Counted from the first letter of the stretch, positions 47,781 through 62,141 are shown. The stretch is 64,000 bases of DNA from Lamellibrachia satsuma (GCA_033239005.1 BSQZ01000081.1:198209-262208); one strand, 5' to 3'. Numbers and translations are program-made. The notes: generated from the letters alone by a model not told the origin.

Positions 47781-48745
47781 GTTAGGACTAGATACACGAA
47801 ACTGACATTGTTCTGTTTTTAGTTGTTATCAAGCTGTCCACCTGCTCTATGTGCATTATACATGGTTAGTTAGAAATTGAAACAGACAACGAATAGAGCC
47901 ATGCACTACATGCCATTCATTTGCCCTTACAAATGTGTACTCGTAATGTGTACTTTTGTGTGTACTAGAAAACTGAAATCAACGTCTCTTGAATGATTTT
48001 ATATAACACAATTGACATTTTACATTGTCCACTTTGACCTTTGGTGACCTGTTTTATTATGTGACACTTGCATTTTTATACCTTCATGACCTTGAGGGTT
48101 ACTAGTACATTGACTGGACGTGCCAGTTTGAGCTACTCTATCGTTTGCCTTTGTTTGTATTGATTTTTTATTGGCTTTAACTCTATCTTTCACCTGTAGT
48201 TTATAATTTATTGCATTTTATGTTAAATTATTTAATGTCTCAGTACAATGCTGTGGTATTACATGTTTTGCACTGACTTGCACTGACAACTTTGTGGAAA
48301 AGACTGACATGATGTTCCTAAAATTAAATGCATGCAGTGATAGTAGAATGAACTCCAGCTTGTTGTCTATTGTCTAAATGGTATATTGTATTAATTCCAC
48401 ATAATTTGTCCTATTTTAGATAACCAATCACTTGGTCATATTCCAACCAATATAATTGACCCTATTCCAACCAATCAATTGGTCATATTCCAACCAATAT
48501 AAATGGTCCTAGCCTAACCAATTTACATTGGTTGTATGCTACATTACCTAGATATATTAACCAGTAATGGTGTTAAATTTACCAATATATGTTGGTTACT
48601 ATTCTAACCAATATGGATTGGTTACAAATTAACCATACAAAATTGGTTGTCTTGACCAAGAGATTGGTTGGACACATATCTACCAACCACATTGGTTGAA
48701 TTTTACCAATATCCTGGTCATTTCAACCAATCTGTTTTTAGAGTG

Positions 48746-49070
48746 CATACATGCATGCATGCATGTAATACAGAAACGAATAAGTCCCTTTCAACAATTA
48801 GGCGTCCTAAAGTTTGTAGATGACTATTGTTGTGTCTACAGCATTTAATAATGAATTACCAAGTAATTTTCAATTTTTAACACTATATGTATATTAAGGT
48901 ACTAGACAGAACGATTCATTTTGTATAACTTCATTTCGTACCAATTTAAAATCCACGGGCATTTCCATATATGGAGCGAGATTATGGAAGTGAAGACATC
49001 ATCAATTGTAGAACCATACAAGAACTTAAAAACTGCTACAAACTAGATATTATCGCTACTTAGTAGTCAC
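48746..49070 (+). pseudogene. Second LINE type, 3' part after the inserted element
   Basis: Continues the LINE of 45310-46246: VIQKRIS, FQQLGVLKFVDDY, NELPSNFQF-like sequence, TRQNDSF, FRTNLKSTGISIYGARLW, in broken frames. These are the usual C-terminal blocks of CR1/Rex-like ORF2. A 'catg' tetranucleotide stretch sits at the junction (48747-48770). Confidence 0.7.
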
Positions 49071-49356
49071 CATTTATTTAGCAACCGTTTCAAATTGTTA
49101 TATTCTGTACGTAATGCTAATATACATAATTGTATACCATAGAAGTTAACACGCTAGAGTTGTTTTCGTTTTCTTGTTGCAATAACACGACGTTCTATGA
49201 CAACAAATACAGTAATAGTGGGGGTCAACCATAGATATAAGTATCGCACTTCAGTTCGCCCCTTTTCCAACTCACCATTTTTCATATTCTTAACTGATTT
49301 ACACTTGTAGTGATTTGTTGTTATTTCTAGGATTGTAACTGTATGGTGGAAATAAC

Positions 49357-49409
<53 letters not shown>
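49357..49409. repeat. (TGAT)n microsatellite
   Basis: About 13 perfect 'tgat' tetranucleotides. Minus frames reading NQSINQSI are artefacts. Confidence 0.97.
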
Positions 49410-49821
49410 AACAATGCAAACTAAGACCATTGCAGATATGAATATTTCATCACTGTTTCATTTCCATCGGAATATCATCACGCACGACTATTTTGTGTTT
49501 GTGAAAGGGGCCTACGATATTACTGCTGTTCTATCGTTTGATGAAACACAGTATGAATAAAATAAATCCTTTTGAGAACGGTTCGCTTGTTGAACTCGAT
49601 ATGACATGACTGATAATGACCTGTTTAGTCGTGCGTGACGCTGGACGCTAAACGACACACTGGACATAAAATCAATAAACGCAGTTGCTACATAAATCTA
49701 TACAAGACACCAACATGCATAGTTAAAATTGCTATACGACAAAATCGAATACGACAAAAGCGGGAGTTTTTTTAGGAAGCGGGAGAGGGGGGAGTTAAAA
49801 AAATACTAAGATGCTGGAGTT

Positions 49822-49854
<33 letters not shown>

Positions 49855-50655
49855 TCACACTGTGTGCGCGTGTGCATGTGCGTGTGTGTGCATGCATGCA
49901 TTTCACGTATGTATTTCATGCATATATGTCTTTCCCTCAACCGTAACCTAAACCTAACTATTAATATTGAACTATTCCCCCAAGTGATACACCTAGGGAA
50001 CGTAATAATGTCCTGTGCTATATCTTACTGTTTTGTACGTAGGCATACAGTGCACAGAGGTCGATGGCGACATTTGTGTACTCGTAATGTTATTTACCGT
50101 CAAAGATCACGTTGTGGTCTTACCATAAGATGATCTTTGGACCTTTTAAGCATGGTGACATCTCGGTGGGAAATGTCACAACGGGATAGACTATATTTCT
50201 ATTATATCTGTAAAAGTCAAAGTCTAGATGTTTATTACGTCTGTTTGCCATTGCATTGGTACACATCGTGTCTACGCCGACAACAACGGCAATAAAACAG
50301 TTTTTCCTTGACAGATCGACGTAATGTATACGATGTTGGCAGGTTTCCAGCTTTGTGCACGACATTGCGTTGTTTTACGAGTTTACGACTATCATTATAG
50401 TCAGGAGTGTCGGCTTTCCCGCACAGGAGGCAGTCTGTCCGGTAGTGTCGTTACTAGCACTCCGTCAAATACTCAACCACGCGGTTTGGAAACATTAATG
50501 AGAAAGAATGAGAATCGGGTGGTTTATCTGTTCCGAATAAAATAATAAAGGTAACCGCCGTAACTGTATTGAACAATCAGTTCAAAATAGGCGGTTACAG
50601 TTACGAAATCATAAAACGTATATTTAAGTTTTATGCAGACGCTTATTTTATACCC
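49410..50655. other. No gene seen; short (TG/CG)n tract at 49823-49895
   Basis: No coding or RNA features are recognised. The only repeat is 'tgtgtgtgcgtgcgtgcgtg' and related sequence around 49825-49895. Confidence 0.4.
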
Positions 50656-50659
50656 GGCG

Positions 50660-51480
50660 ATTAATCAATCAGCAGTCATGGTCCGCTTAATGTCTTTATC
50701 GTGACTCGCTGTATGCCAACCTGTCCCCCTCACGACCGGACAGCGATCGGTGACCTGAGCAGGTCCCGCCCATCGCTCACACGGCCAGTGCACTGAGGCC
50801 ACGCAGAGAGCAGAATACGCTTATTTATCAGTAGCAGCGGTGCGCAAAAGCGGGGCGGAGTACTACACCGTCAGTACAGCTAGGTCGCCTTGTCTGCGTA
50901 CTACAGCGTCGCAAATAGCGCAGTAGGCGCGCGCTCATTGGTCGACGCCGCTGACGCGCGCGCCGCCGTGTCTCAAATGTGGGCTAAAGTTTTCCGCGTC
51001 ACCGGCTTCGCCCATTTAGACGCCCAGTCTCATCAATAACGGCCGGGCCTTCCGAGAAAACTACTGGCGCTTTTTATTGCGTTTGTTTGTCCGCGTCATC
51101 CCCGACCCTCGTGTTTATTGCCAAGGTTGTGGAAAGGGCTTGACCGTCGCCACGTCGAAACGGCTTCTGTATCATTCATAATTTAATGGTGTGACAGCCG
51201 CGTCGACCGCACGAGGCGGGTGTTTTATCGGCTCACACCAGGCGCCGGTACTCTCACCGATCTGCACTCGCTCGCAACTAGGACACATTTATTATTTCGT
51301 TCCGCCGCCGCCTCGATTTCTTCCGCTCATTCGAACGGCGCTGCCACCGGGCCAAGTCGACTGTAGCGGCGACGCAGATATTGGCATCGGCGGCGACGAA
51401 CTCACAACACGGGTTTGACAAGAGTACTAAAGACGGAATACGGTAAGTCGTCAAATAGTCTTGTGCAGCGCAGATCGGGT
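50660..51480 (+). promoter_or_regulatory. CpG-rich promoter-like block with a candidate 5' splice donor
   Basis: G+C- and CpG-rich island in an AT-rich window, with runs such as 'gcgcgcgctcattggtcgac' (including an inverted CCAAT), 'cgctgacgcgcgcgccgccg' and 'ggggcggag'. It ends with 'aatacggtaagtcg', a consensus donor at 51443. This suggests a promoter and non-coding first exon of a plus-strand gene. No downstream exon was recognised in the remaining 12 kb, so the gene may have a long first intron, or run on the minus strand. Confidence 0.45.
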
Positions 51481-51489
51481 TGTTGCCAG

Positions 51490-53300
51490 GTTGGTACGCT
51501 GGAGTAGCGGGCGTTGACCCTGGTATGGGTTGATGCCCTGAACGGGTGTTTACCTAGTTGTAATCAGAACCGAACTGTACTAAGTCAAGACGTTCTGAAG
51601 GCAGACGATCACAATCCACAAATGACATGATTTGTGCATATATATTCATAACATGGTTAGGATAATACCCAAAATAAAAAAGAGTCTGTAGTTATGCTGT
51701 GACTATGCCACGTAAGTGTAGACAATAGTCGGCGCTATGGTTGCGCTTTTGGAATAATTAGGCCCCTTAGGCTTAAGTTCCTGCGTGTGGCAATCAACAT
51801 TGGAGCATTTGTCCACTCACCTGTCCAGCACGTGTACAGTACTGCGCCGGTTAGCAATGTTTAGTTAGCAACATTGTACCGGAAATATACAAGACCGAAG
51901 TGTCCGAATACTAGCATTACAACACCTGCAGTCAAACCCGTGTCAGCAACGCTGTAACCATGGTAACTGTGAAACGTTATGTTATCAGGTTATGTACATA
52001 CATTTTATTTTAGGGTAGAGGTGTCCACAATTATTTAAAATTAACTGTTAATGATAAATCTTTCTCCGTGACGTCCGAACGTCTTCTGAGGCACGATTCA
52101 CTGGCCACAGTCCAAATTTTATACAAGTCACCCGCCATATATTCCGTGAAATTTGATAACAATGAGCTAATTGGTTTAACGTTTTCTGACCTACTACATT
52201 TATTTAGTGTTTACGACATTAAGATAGGTTCACGGTTCATCTCAAATTACTTCAAAAATACCTCTGTATATTGTATAAGTAACAGAAAACATCATTTATT
52301 TAAAAAAGCATAAAATAGATATAACGCGTTTTAGGGATAAACGCCTCGTATGTCGTAAGTGAAAACATATTTTTATTAAAGTCTCACTCCATGTACATAA
52401 ACATTCATATACACGAACACACCTGTATTATACACAGAACATGCATGTTATACACGGACGCACACACATATTTCCTATTTTTTTCTTCAATGTGAGACTG
52501 TAAAAACTCGTTTAAAGAGAATGTACAGCGTTTTTCTCTGGTCAACGGATCCGCTTGGGGCTTTTGTATAACTAAAATGGACACATTCTCTGAATTTTAC
52601 AATCTCAAAGCACATCTAAATTAACAACATTAAACTTCATTTTGTAATATTTATTGCTGTGCTGTGTTTATCGTCAGATATTCTATAAAGCGGCTATTTG
52701 ACAGATCAGTACCGCCTGTTATTGCAGTAAAGTGGTCTATGTAATAATTTATCTTGTATTTTAGGGGTTATTTAATGTTGAAAGATCACGATAGCAACAC
52801 GTTTTGTTATGGATAATATATTTTTAACCAACCTAGGATGTTGTAAATATTAATAAATTCAGTATTTCAGTATCCCGTGAAACGTTCGTTCAGTTAAACA
52901 ATGAACGTCTTGTACACTCCCTGTACACTTGAGTATACATCACAAAATAACAGTTGAGTTATATGTTATTACAAAAATGCCAACTATTTCGTTATTATAT
53001 GAATACTTGTGTTTACTATATATGTTTGGAGATTGCAGGCAGTTTGATTTATAACACTATAAAAGCTCAACAGCTGTGTTAATTGTTTTCGCCATGTACA
53101 TTGCTATAAGCTAAATCCTCATTTGCATTATGGATTTGTTTTTCAATTAGTATCGGTCATTAATATATATAGAGGACAGGTAATTAAATCATAAACCTAA
53201 TCTGTTTTATTTGTATACCTTTGTATATATATGAGCAGAAAGAACACAGAGAGATTGACCCGCTATCCCTAAAATTACATAATCTTCAGTTACATATCCT
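51490..53300. other. No gene recognised
   Basis: AT-rich sequence. An 81-codon open frame at 52068-52313 has no recognisable domain and no splice or start context that would support it. Confidence 0.4.
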
Positions 53301-53319
53301 GATTTAAGCTTTTGTAAGT

Positions 53320-53958
<639 letters not shown>

Positions 53959-54154
53959 GTGTGCAAAATAAAATGTGTTCCATGCTTACATAAACCGTAA
54001 TAAACATGTTATGGTACATTTGTTTAAAGTGTTTCTTTTGTTAATAATAACTACATTGGTGTGATCTTTTATATGATTATATTTAAAAAAGGCTTATTAT
54101 ACAAATGTAAAGTAAACAAGTATACAGTGACAAATTTGTTGTAGGAGTCGTCAA

Positions 54155-54253
54155 CAATGTAGCCCCCTATGTGTGAAACAATGTAGCCCCCTATGTGTGA
54201 AACAATGTAGCCCACCATGTGTGAAACAATGTAACCCCCTATGTGTGAAACAC
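54155..54253. repeat. Minisatellite, 24-bp unit, 4 copies
   Basis: Units of 'caatgtagccccctatgtgt' plus 'gaaa', with single-base differences. Confidence 0.93.
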
Positions 54254-54484
54254 GTTAACATATCTTGCCCTGGGATGACAGGTTTTGGACGAAATTTCAA
54301 AATCCATCGATTAATCTGTGAATTTTGACGTCCTGTCATGAAAACCTTTTGACGGAATTTGGCAAATACAATTTAGACTGCCACTTCAAGGAAAAACGGG
54401 CACTGAAACGATTGATCACAAACATCCAAGACATTTATTTGTCGTATGCCAACTGCATTCGTTGTTCAGCGGCAGTTGTTTACA

Positions 54485-54880
54485 ATTTAACAAGATTTAA
54501 CAAGATTTGCCATCCAAGCCAAAGGCCCAGATGGCAAGTGGACAAGGAAGCCATTGGCTTATCGAGAGTCCAACAATGTTCATCTACTTATAACCCGCCC
54601 TCCTGATATATGTGTCAACCTTGTTTTTAAACATATTCACGCTGCTAGCAGTTACACAATCTGTAGACAGTTTGTTCCATTCATTTAGTGTCCTCTGTGA
54701 GAACGAGTGCTTCTCACAGAGGACAGCTTGATATTATATTTCCAGCACTGTCTTCTAGAGGTCCAACCTTGTCTTGTACGTTTTGTTTACTCCTGACATA
54801 TGCATAAAAACTCTTGCTGTCATTTTTTATGTTACATGCCAGTTTTGGCTCATAGCTTCTTTTAGATTGTCTGAATGTAT
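54485..54880 (-). pseudogene. CR1-type LINE fragment: 3' end joined to an internal segment
   Basis: 54485-54722 is the 3' end of the copy A/B/C family on the minus strand ('ttaacaagatttaacaagat', then the codons for the WNKL and KNKVDTY blocks). At about 54725 it jumps to the codons for GNI and YAYVRSK (54735-54870), losing the whole RT. A few inverted bases, 'tctcacagaggac', lie at the joint. It is an internally deleted copy. Confidence 0.8.
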
Positions 54881-57355
54881 GCATTTATCTTTATTTGGTT
54901 TTTTTTTCAAATCACACTTTAATCCCTGTGTTGAAACAATGTCCATTCTTTCACCACTTGATAGGAAACAAAACAGAATAAGAGAATCGGATGTTTGAAA
55001 ATAACTCCTGCGCCACATGCACACTCTCCAGTTCCCAGCATGCAATGTGGGTCGTCACAGCTCGGAACGAGCTGTATCAAAAAGGGCGTTGTCCGTGGTT
55101 AACAGATATATAGCTGTTACGTGAAGTGTTTACTAACTACGGAAGCCAATCCTGTGTTATTGAAAACATTGTAGAGAATGGTGAAGCAGTATATCAGTTG
55201 AATTAATGAAGCTGACAAATGAAATATAATTTGGCTGTTTGTGACTTCAAAAATGGCGTCAAAATCTGTCAAAACAGTTCAAAAAGTACGAAACTGTGTT
55301 TGACTATGTCACGTCAACAATACATTTTAGTTCGTCCAAAAAAATACACGAAAACACGGACCGGGCGTCGCAACGTGTCGTAATTTGTTTTTGCTTGTTT
55401 AAATAATGTCTTAGTATGTGTATATGTTTTATGTTACAAAGAAGAAACTGCGCCCACTGTATGCCGTAACGTAGCTGCTTAAAACTCCATGCTCAACTGA
55501 TTTAGTCTATCACAAATCGTTGATATCCAAATATATAGTGTGTGAATAGTTTAAGTAACATCCGCAGTCGATTGCATTGTGCCTATTTTTTCACGTCATA
55601 AAAATAATTGAATTTAGTCATTAAATATGGTAATGCTCAAAATACTGGATATCCAGAAGGGTAAGTTCTTTGCGGGTCAATGCCACCAATCATGGGCATC
55701 CATCCTCTCATCAATCACGACATTTTACTAAGGGTGAAATATGTGAGTTTTCAGCGTTTCTATTTTCACTTTGAATATTTTCAGAGTTTGTCTGATGATT
55801 TCACAAAAAAAACTAATTATACGCAAAAGTTGCACAAATGAGTTAGCATGTTGCAGTGTATACTAGGTATGTTTAGTATTTGGTAAATAAATTTGAAAAG
55901 AGACTAGCGAAAAAATCGAATTGAGGATGGGCCTTTAAATGAAATAAAGATCACATTCTGCAGCCCAAACCGCGGGGAACTTAATATTTTAACGACACCG
56001 AAGCATCCATAGAAAACTCCACGACAATCTAGTCTTATTCACAAGGCCATTTAATTATTGCCGTGTTTTTCTTGAAGTACAACTGGCGATGGTACGTAGT
56101 CGGTGGTACATAATCGGGTGGAACCGAGTTGTCCAAATAGAGTGAGACCGGGTGGCGAGTGAAACGTCGTGTGTATATGTGTACTAAGTAAGGGAACCTC
56201 AGCTGGACTTTCCAACGTAAACACAACATCTGTGCCATGTGTTGTCCGTCTAAATACTTCTGATACGTGTCACCATGGTTCGTGACCTGTGGAATATTCT
56301 GTGCGCAGATTCTGAGTATTATATGTTTATTGGTCAACCGAACGACTGTTTTATAGGACGTTGTAACACTGAATGTATTAGTATTTATAACATCGAAGTT
56401 GGGTTAAAATAATACGCATCCAAAACAGATTACTGTGATCTGTCACCTCTTTATGTTTAATAAATACAGAATTTAGCATTAAAATAATGGTAGTTTCATG
56501 ACATATGTAGATATCGCTTTACTGCATTAACATACATATAAATAAATATTCAAATTTCAAGGTGAAATATTTTTTTCATCGGATGATATATTGATCTGTA
56601 AAATTCTAAAGTTTTTTTTTACAATTTCTTTTGGTAAATATGCTACAGCGATACAAATTATATATAATTATGTATAACGTTGTTAATTTAGATGTAATTC
56701 GAGAAGCAACAATTTTGAGAATGTTGGCTTTTAAAGATTCAAATCCCCAAATGGCTGCGAATCAGTTAAACAACGAAAATTACTGTAGGGCCTACATTCT
56801 CTTTAACTAAATCGTTTGCGCAGTTTAGTTAAACATGTAGAATTACGTAAGAGTGGCAGACATCAAACGCGTCATAGCAACGTGCAGTCTATACATTGTA
56901 GGGACAAGCCAACCCACCCCGATGCCACGTATTTCGAATTTTATTTTGCTGACATGTTATACTGGGGTGACACGACGTGTTATACTGGAGTGACGTGATG
57001 TGTCACAAATAGACCTCGACCTACGCCACGTCACGTGACATCTGATGGTTGTTCGAAGTAGGCCAACGTTCACTTCGACGATTTATGTGAACAGGGAAGC
57101 TTCTCGACTGCCTGCGTTGTCTGTCTGCATGCATGTCTGTCTGACGGATGGACGGACGAATATTCCATTGACCCATGTAGTGAACATTTTAATTTTTCTA
57201 TTGTAGCTTATGATTATTGATATTAAGGTGGAACTGTTATATTTTAAGTGTAACAAATTAGAATTGCGCGTGCCTTGACACAGGGCAATGACAATAAAAT
57301 AAAAGTCAGGGGAACATTAATTTTGCTTATTAGAAAACTAGAATATCAGTTAGTA
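54881..57355. other. No gene recognised
   Basis: AT-rich sequence. A minus-strand 100-codon open frame (56035-56337) has varied composition (DGQHMAQMLCLRWKVQLRFP) but no recognisable family or splice support. Nothing else can be assigned. Confidence 0.35.
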
Positions 57356-57357
57356 GT

Positions 57358-57629
<272 letters not shown>

Positions 57630-58129
57630 TAGCCGGACAAACAGATAGACTTCAATGTGTGTGAAATAAGCACGGGAGTTCGTCGTCCACTTGAGGGCGC
57701 TAGAGAATATCTGGGCCTGGGTCAATTTGGTGTCGCTGAACATGGATTTGGATTTGGGGCCCGGCGGTAACTTGAGAAGCGCTTGTCACTCGAGTGCTTT
57801 ATACACTGGCTTAGGAAGGTCTGGACAGCTTCGGGCCGTTGTGTCAACGAAGCTATATCAACGTTGACGACATGTACTAGTGCGTCGCCAACATCAAAGA
57901 TTTCTGAAGATACTTAGGAATTTTGATCCAGGCCATAGATCAGGAAAACTCGATTGGATAGTTTCCTAGGCACCGCATTTTCACTTATAGAAGAAATATT
58001 TAGCCACTTTAGGGCCGCTGTGAAGTGCATGCCCTTAACACGCCTCTGTCGGTGCATTCGTGGGTGGCAATAGTGACGTAAGCTTGAGGTAAGTTAACCG
58101 AGTAAATGACACAGAGGAGAGCAACTAAA

Positions 58130-58500
58130 CTGTTTTTAGACTGAGACACCTTAGTTACGGATGAATGTGCTTTAACTACCTTAGAGACAAGGAGATTAAG
58201 AGGAGATCAAATAGTAGTTTTTACAGATATTAAATGGTTATGAAAATATTGATATATGTATTTGTTCTCACTTGAGATAGATAAAAGTACTGGAGGAGAT
58301 AAAAGAACTGGACGAGATAAAAGAAAAACGTTAGTGAATGAGCAGTGTAGATTATACATGTATATAAGAAAATATTAATTCTCACAGAGAACGATTAATG
58401 AATGGAACATATTATTATCTACAGAATGTATAGACTCCTCACTGCTAGCAGTGCTTAAAAACAAATTTGCAAATATTTCAGATGGGCGTATTACACATAG
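58130..58500 (+). pseudogene. Old CR1-type LINE 3' relic
   Basis: The plus strand reads RATKLF, then TTLETRRLRGDQIVVF, NEQCRLY and FSQRTINEWN, in broken frames. These match the C-terminal ORF2 blocks of copies A-C but with many differences, so it is an older member. Confidence 0.75.
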
Positions 58501-59559
58501 ATGGAAAATTGTTGGACACTCGATAAGAAAATTAACTTGCCAGTGCAGGAGGCTTGGCCTCTGCGGCGACAGAGTCTTGTCAAATACGATGTTTACGAAT
58601 GTTAAACCTGATGTATTATTAGGACAGTTGAAGAATTCAATACAATTAATTTGTTGTATAAGTGTCCACAAATGGTGAGCGTGCGTGCGTGTGTGTGTGC
58701 GTGTGTGTGTGTGCATGCAAGAGAAATCCAAGCGTCAAGGCGTCTTGAGAGTGTGGAGATTGAGACATGCAGTCCAGGGCGCCAGCGAGACAAAGCAGGC
58801 TACACCTAGTTCGGGTCAGCCAGGTAGGAATGAATAATAAATGCGGCATTTGAATATGTAGACAAGTTGGATGTTTTTTCTCTGAAATTGCAATTACTAT
58901 AACATGAGACGAGGTATGAGACACGGTGTGTCTGGCTGTCTTAGATCAACGTAACACGCAGGCCTAGTGGCGTATACTTATAATCTGGAGATGTTTGTGT
59001 TGATTGAGTTAATTAACGATGGTCCGGGCGCAGACTTATTATTATATGTTTTTGTTAACACCAGTGAATGGTAATAACAAAATCGACGACGTACAGTTAT
59101 TCTGACTCGTCTCTCTACAAGTGACAATGTCTGTTCACCGTGTAACTAAAAAACAAAATAATAGTTATGGGTCTCGCCGCCAACCTTCGCAGCCAAGTCC
59201 ACAAATCAGGCGACGGAAAACCTTGAAAGCCGTCGATTCATAAAAAATGCATGTTTCCTCGCCGGGCACTGTGTGCACTCGATGTGCATGCGTATGTGGC
59301 AAATATATCATCAAGTGTGCGTATGCCTGGCGCACGGGTGACTCCATATGTGTGCTATGTTTTCGTAAAACGACTCTAACAATTTGCCCCTGTAATAGGC
59401 CTGTATACAACTGGCCCCGGTCTCTCCTACCATACAACGTTGTAGGAGATTTAACAGATTTAACAAGATTTAACAAGATTTGCCATCCAAACCAAAGGCC
59501 CAGATGGCAAGTGGACAAGGAAGCCATTGGCTTATCGAGAGTCCAAAAATGTTCATCTA

Positions 59560-62141
59560 CTTATAACCCGCCCTCCTGAAATATGTGTCAACCTTGTTTT
59601 TAAACATATTCACGCTGCTAGCAGTTACACAATCTGTAGACAATTTGTTCCATTCATGTATTGTCCTCTGTGAGAACGAGTGCTTCCTGATGTCCAATCT
59701 ACATTTATCCTTTACTAATTTTACCACATATCCTCTAGTTCTGCTATCCTTCTTGAGTGAGAAAAACGTATTTCTAAGAATATTTTCATACCCATTCAAT
59801 ATTTTAGAAACTTCAATCTGATCTCCTCTTAACCTCCTTGTCTCTAGAGTTGTTAAACCACATTCTTTCAGGCGTTCTTCATAACTAAGGTCTCTCGGTT
59901 CTGGAATAATTTTAGTTGCTCTCCTTTGTATGCGTTCAAGCGTATCTATATCCTTCTTACGATATGGTATCCATGCTTGTATACAGTATTCTAAATGAGG
60001 TCTAACTATTGCTTTATAAAGAGGTATAATTAACTTTTTTTCTTGTATGTTATGTTTCTTATAATCAATCCAAAAATTGTATTACCCTTTGAAGCTGCAA
60101 TACCACACTACTCTCAAACTTTCAAATCAGCGCTTATTGCAACTCCGAAGTCCTTTTCTTTTACAGTAGTACCCAGAACAGTATCTCCCATTTTATAGTT
60201 TACATCCAAGTTCCCATGTCATGTATGTAGGCGGCATTTACATTTCCCAAAATTGAACAACATCTGCCATTTCTGAGACCATTTCACTAATCTGTCTAGA
60301 TCGTTTTGTAAATGTTGTTTATCACCATCAGTATTTACCTTTCTAAACAGTTTTGTGTCATCCGCAAATTTCAGTACGTTACTTGTTATACTGTCGTCCA
60401 AGTCATTTATATATATTAAGAATAATATAGGTCCTAATACTGATCCTTGAGGTACCCCACTCAAAACCGATTTCCAATTTGAAGCTTCTCCATCTACTAC
60501 AACTCGTTGTCTTCTGTCAGTCAGCCATTGTTCTATCCAGTCAGTTATGCTATCCCCGATACCATGGGCTTTTAATTTAAGTAGTAATCTTTGATGTAGC
60601 ACTTTGTCAAAAGCTTTCTGAAAATCTAAGTAGATAATATCCACTGGCGATCCCACGTCTATCCACTTAGTGATTTCTTCCAAAAAACATAACATATTTG
60701 TTAAGTATGACCTCGCTTTAAGGAATCCATGTTGAGATGAATTTAATAATTTATGCTTAACGAGGAAGTCCACCATATGGTCTTTAATTAACCTTTCTAA
60801 TAATTTACAAGTCACAGACGTTAAACTCACTGGTCTGTAATTCTCTGACTTATTTCTCGAACCCTTTTTAAATAATGGTATGATGTTTGCTTCTTTCCAT
60901 TCAAACGGAACAACTCCCTGTTTTAATGACAAGTTGAATACTCTTGCAAGTGGTATACTGATTTGTTCTACTGTTTCCATTAGTAATTTTGGAGGAATCC
61001 CATCCACTCCCGGTGCTTTAGTATCCTTCATTGCCTTTATTTTCTTAGCTACTATTTCTGGAGTTACAACTAACGGTCCTAAATAGTCAGCTTTAGCCTC
61101 CTGAAATTTAGCATCAGCAACTGGTAATGAACTAATATCTTCTTTGGTAAACACTGAACTGAAGTAACCATTTAGGTCTTCCGCCATTAAAAACCCCTGT
61201 GATATTATATTTCCAGCACTGTCTTCTAGAGGTCCAACCTTGTCTTGTACGTTTTGTTTACTCCTGACATATGCATAAAAACTCTTGCTGTCATTTTTTA
61301 TGTTACATGCTAGTTTTTGCTCATAGCTTCTTTTAGATTGTCTGATTTCAGTTGTAGCTGCATTAAGTGCCTCTTTGTAATTTGCATAGTCTTCTTCCTT
61401 TCTGGTACGCCTATAAACCCTCCACATAGTTTGTTTTAATACTATTTTTCTAATAGCCTCTTTTGACAAGTGTTTCTGTCTACACCGTTTTCCTTGGTTT
61501 TGGAAGGGAACAAATTTATCGATGATACTCTCAATTTCATATTTTAGAATATTCCAACATTCAGTTGCCGTCTTATTCATCAGCATGTTATTCCAATCTA
61601 GCTTTGCTAAGTATTTTCTCATATCTTTGTAGTTACCTTTGTGGAAGTTTCTCTTGTACGTTTTCTTATTTTTACTTTCTGATTTTACATTGATGTCAAA
61701 ATGTATTTGATTATGGTCACTGTTACCCAATGGTTCAAGTATTTTTACATTGTCCACTAATTCTTTTTTGTGATGACAAAACTATATCTAATACATTTCA
61801 CCCCTGGTTGGTTCTAGCACGTGCTGAGTAAGAAAGCTATCCTGGATTAAAAATAGAAATTGTTGGTCCTCACTCCCTGTGCTCTCTAGAGATTTCCATT
61901 GTATGTGTCCATGGTTAAAATCTCTCATTATGATACATTCCACTTTATTAACTTCCTTTATAGCGTTTTTTATTTTTGTGTTATTCTCTTCGTTTATGTT
62001 TGGACTTCGGTAAACTAATCCAATAGTTATTTTTTTATTTCCTGAAACAATTTTGCACCAAACAGCTTCATCGCAATCTGCTTCCCTTTCTAATTTAATT
62101 TCATGAGCCTGAATAGATTCTTTAACATATAAAATAACCAA
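59560..62141 (-). pseudogene. LINE ORF2 of copy C (endonuclease-RT), frameshifted
   Basis: The endonuclease begins truncated at VILYVKESIQ, then DFNHGHIQWKS and SDHNQIHFDI. A long open RT part (61757-60219, 512 codons) contains NYRPVSLTS, YLDFQKAFDKVLHQ, SGVPQGSVLGP and FADDTKLF. The C-terminal region (60215-59560) is broken but recognisable: TRGYVVKLVKDKCRLDIRKH and WNKL. Protein identity to copy A is very high over the RT. It is not functional because of the endonuclease deletion and frameshifts. Confidence 0.85.

Larger units (their letters stand above)
46247..48745. mobile_element. 2.5-kb terminal-inverted-repeat element carrying a SAM-like gene
   Basis: The left end 'tactctaaaaacagattggt' (46247) is the inverse of the right end 'aaccaatctgtttttagagt' plus 'g' (48745), about 22 bp. 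Both sub-terminal regions are packed with ATTGGTTG/CAACCAAT words (46262-46345 and 48420-48735). The element splits a LINE at a position where the LINE coding resumes on the other side, which confirms insertion. Flanks 'cattactg' and 'catacatg' are only a weak 8-bp duplication candidate. Inside are a SAM-like exon, a second exon-like segment and a 41-bp minisatellite. The transposon superfamily is unknown. Confidence 0.78.

Noticed and set aside
55252..55300. ATGGCGTCAAAATCTG as a possible first exon
   Set aside because: The start context is fair, but the following 'gtacga' is a weak donor and nothing supports a gene.
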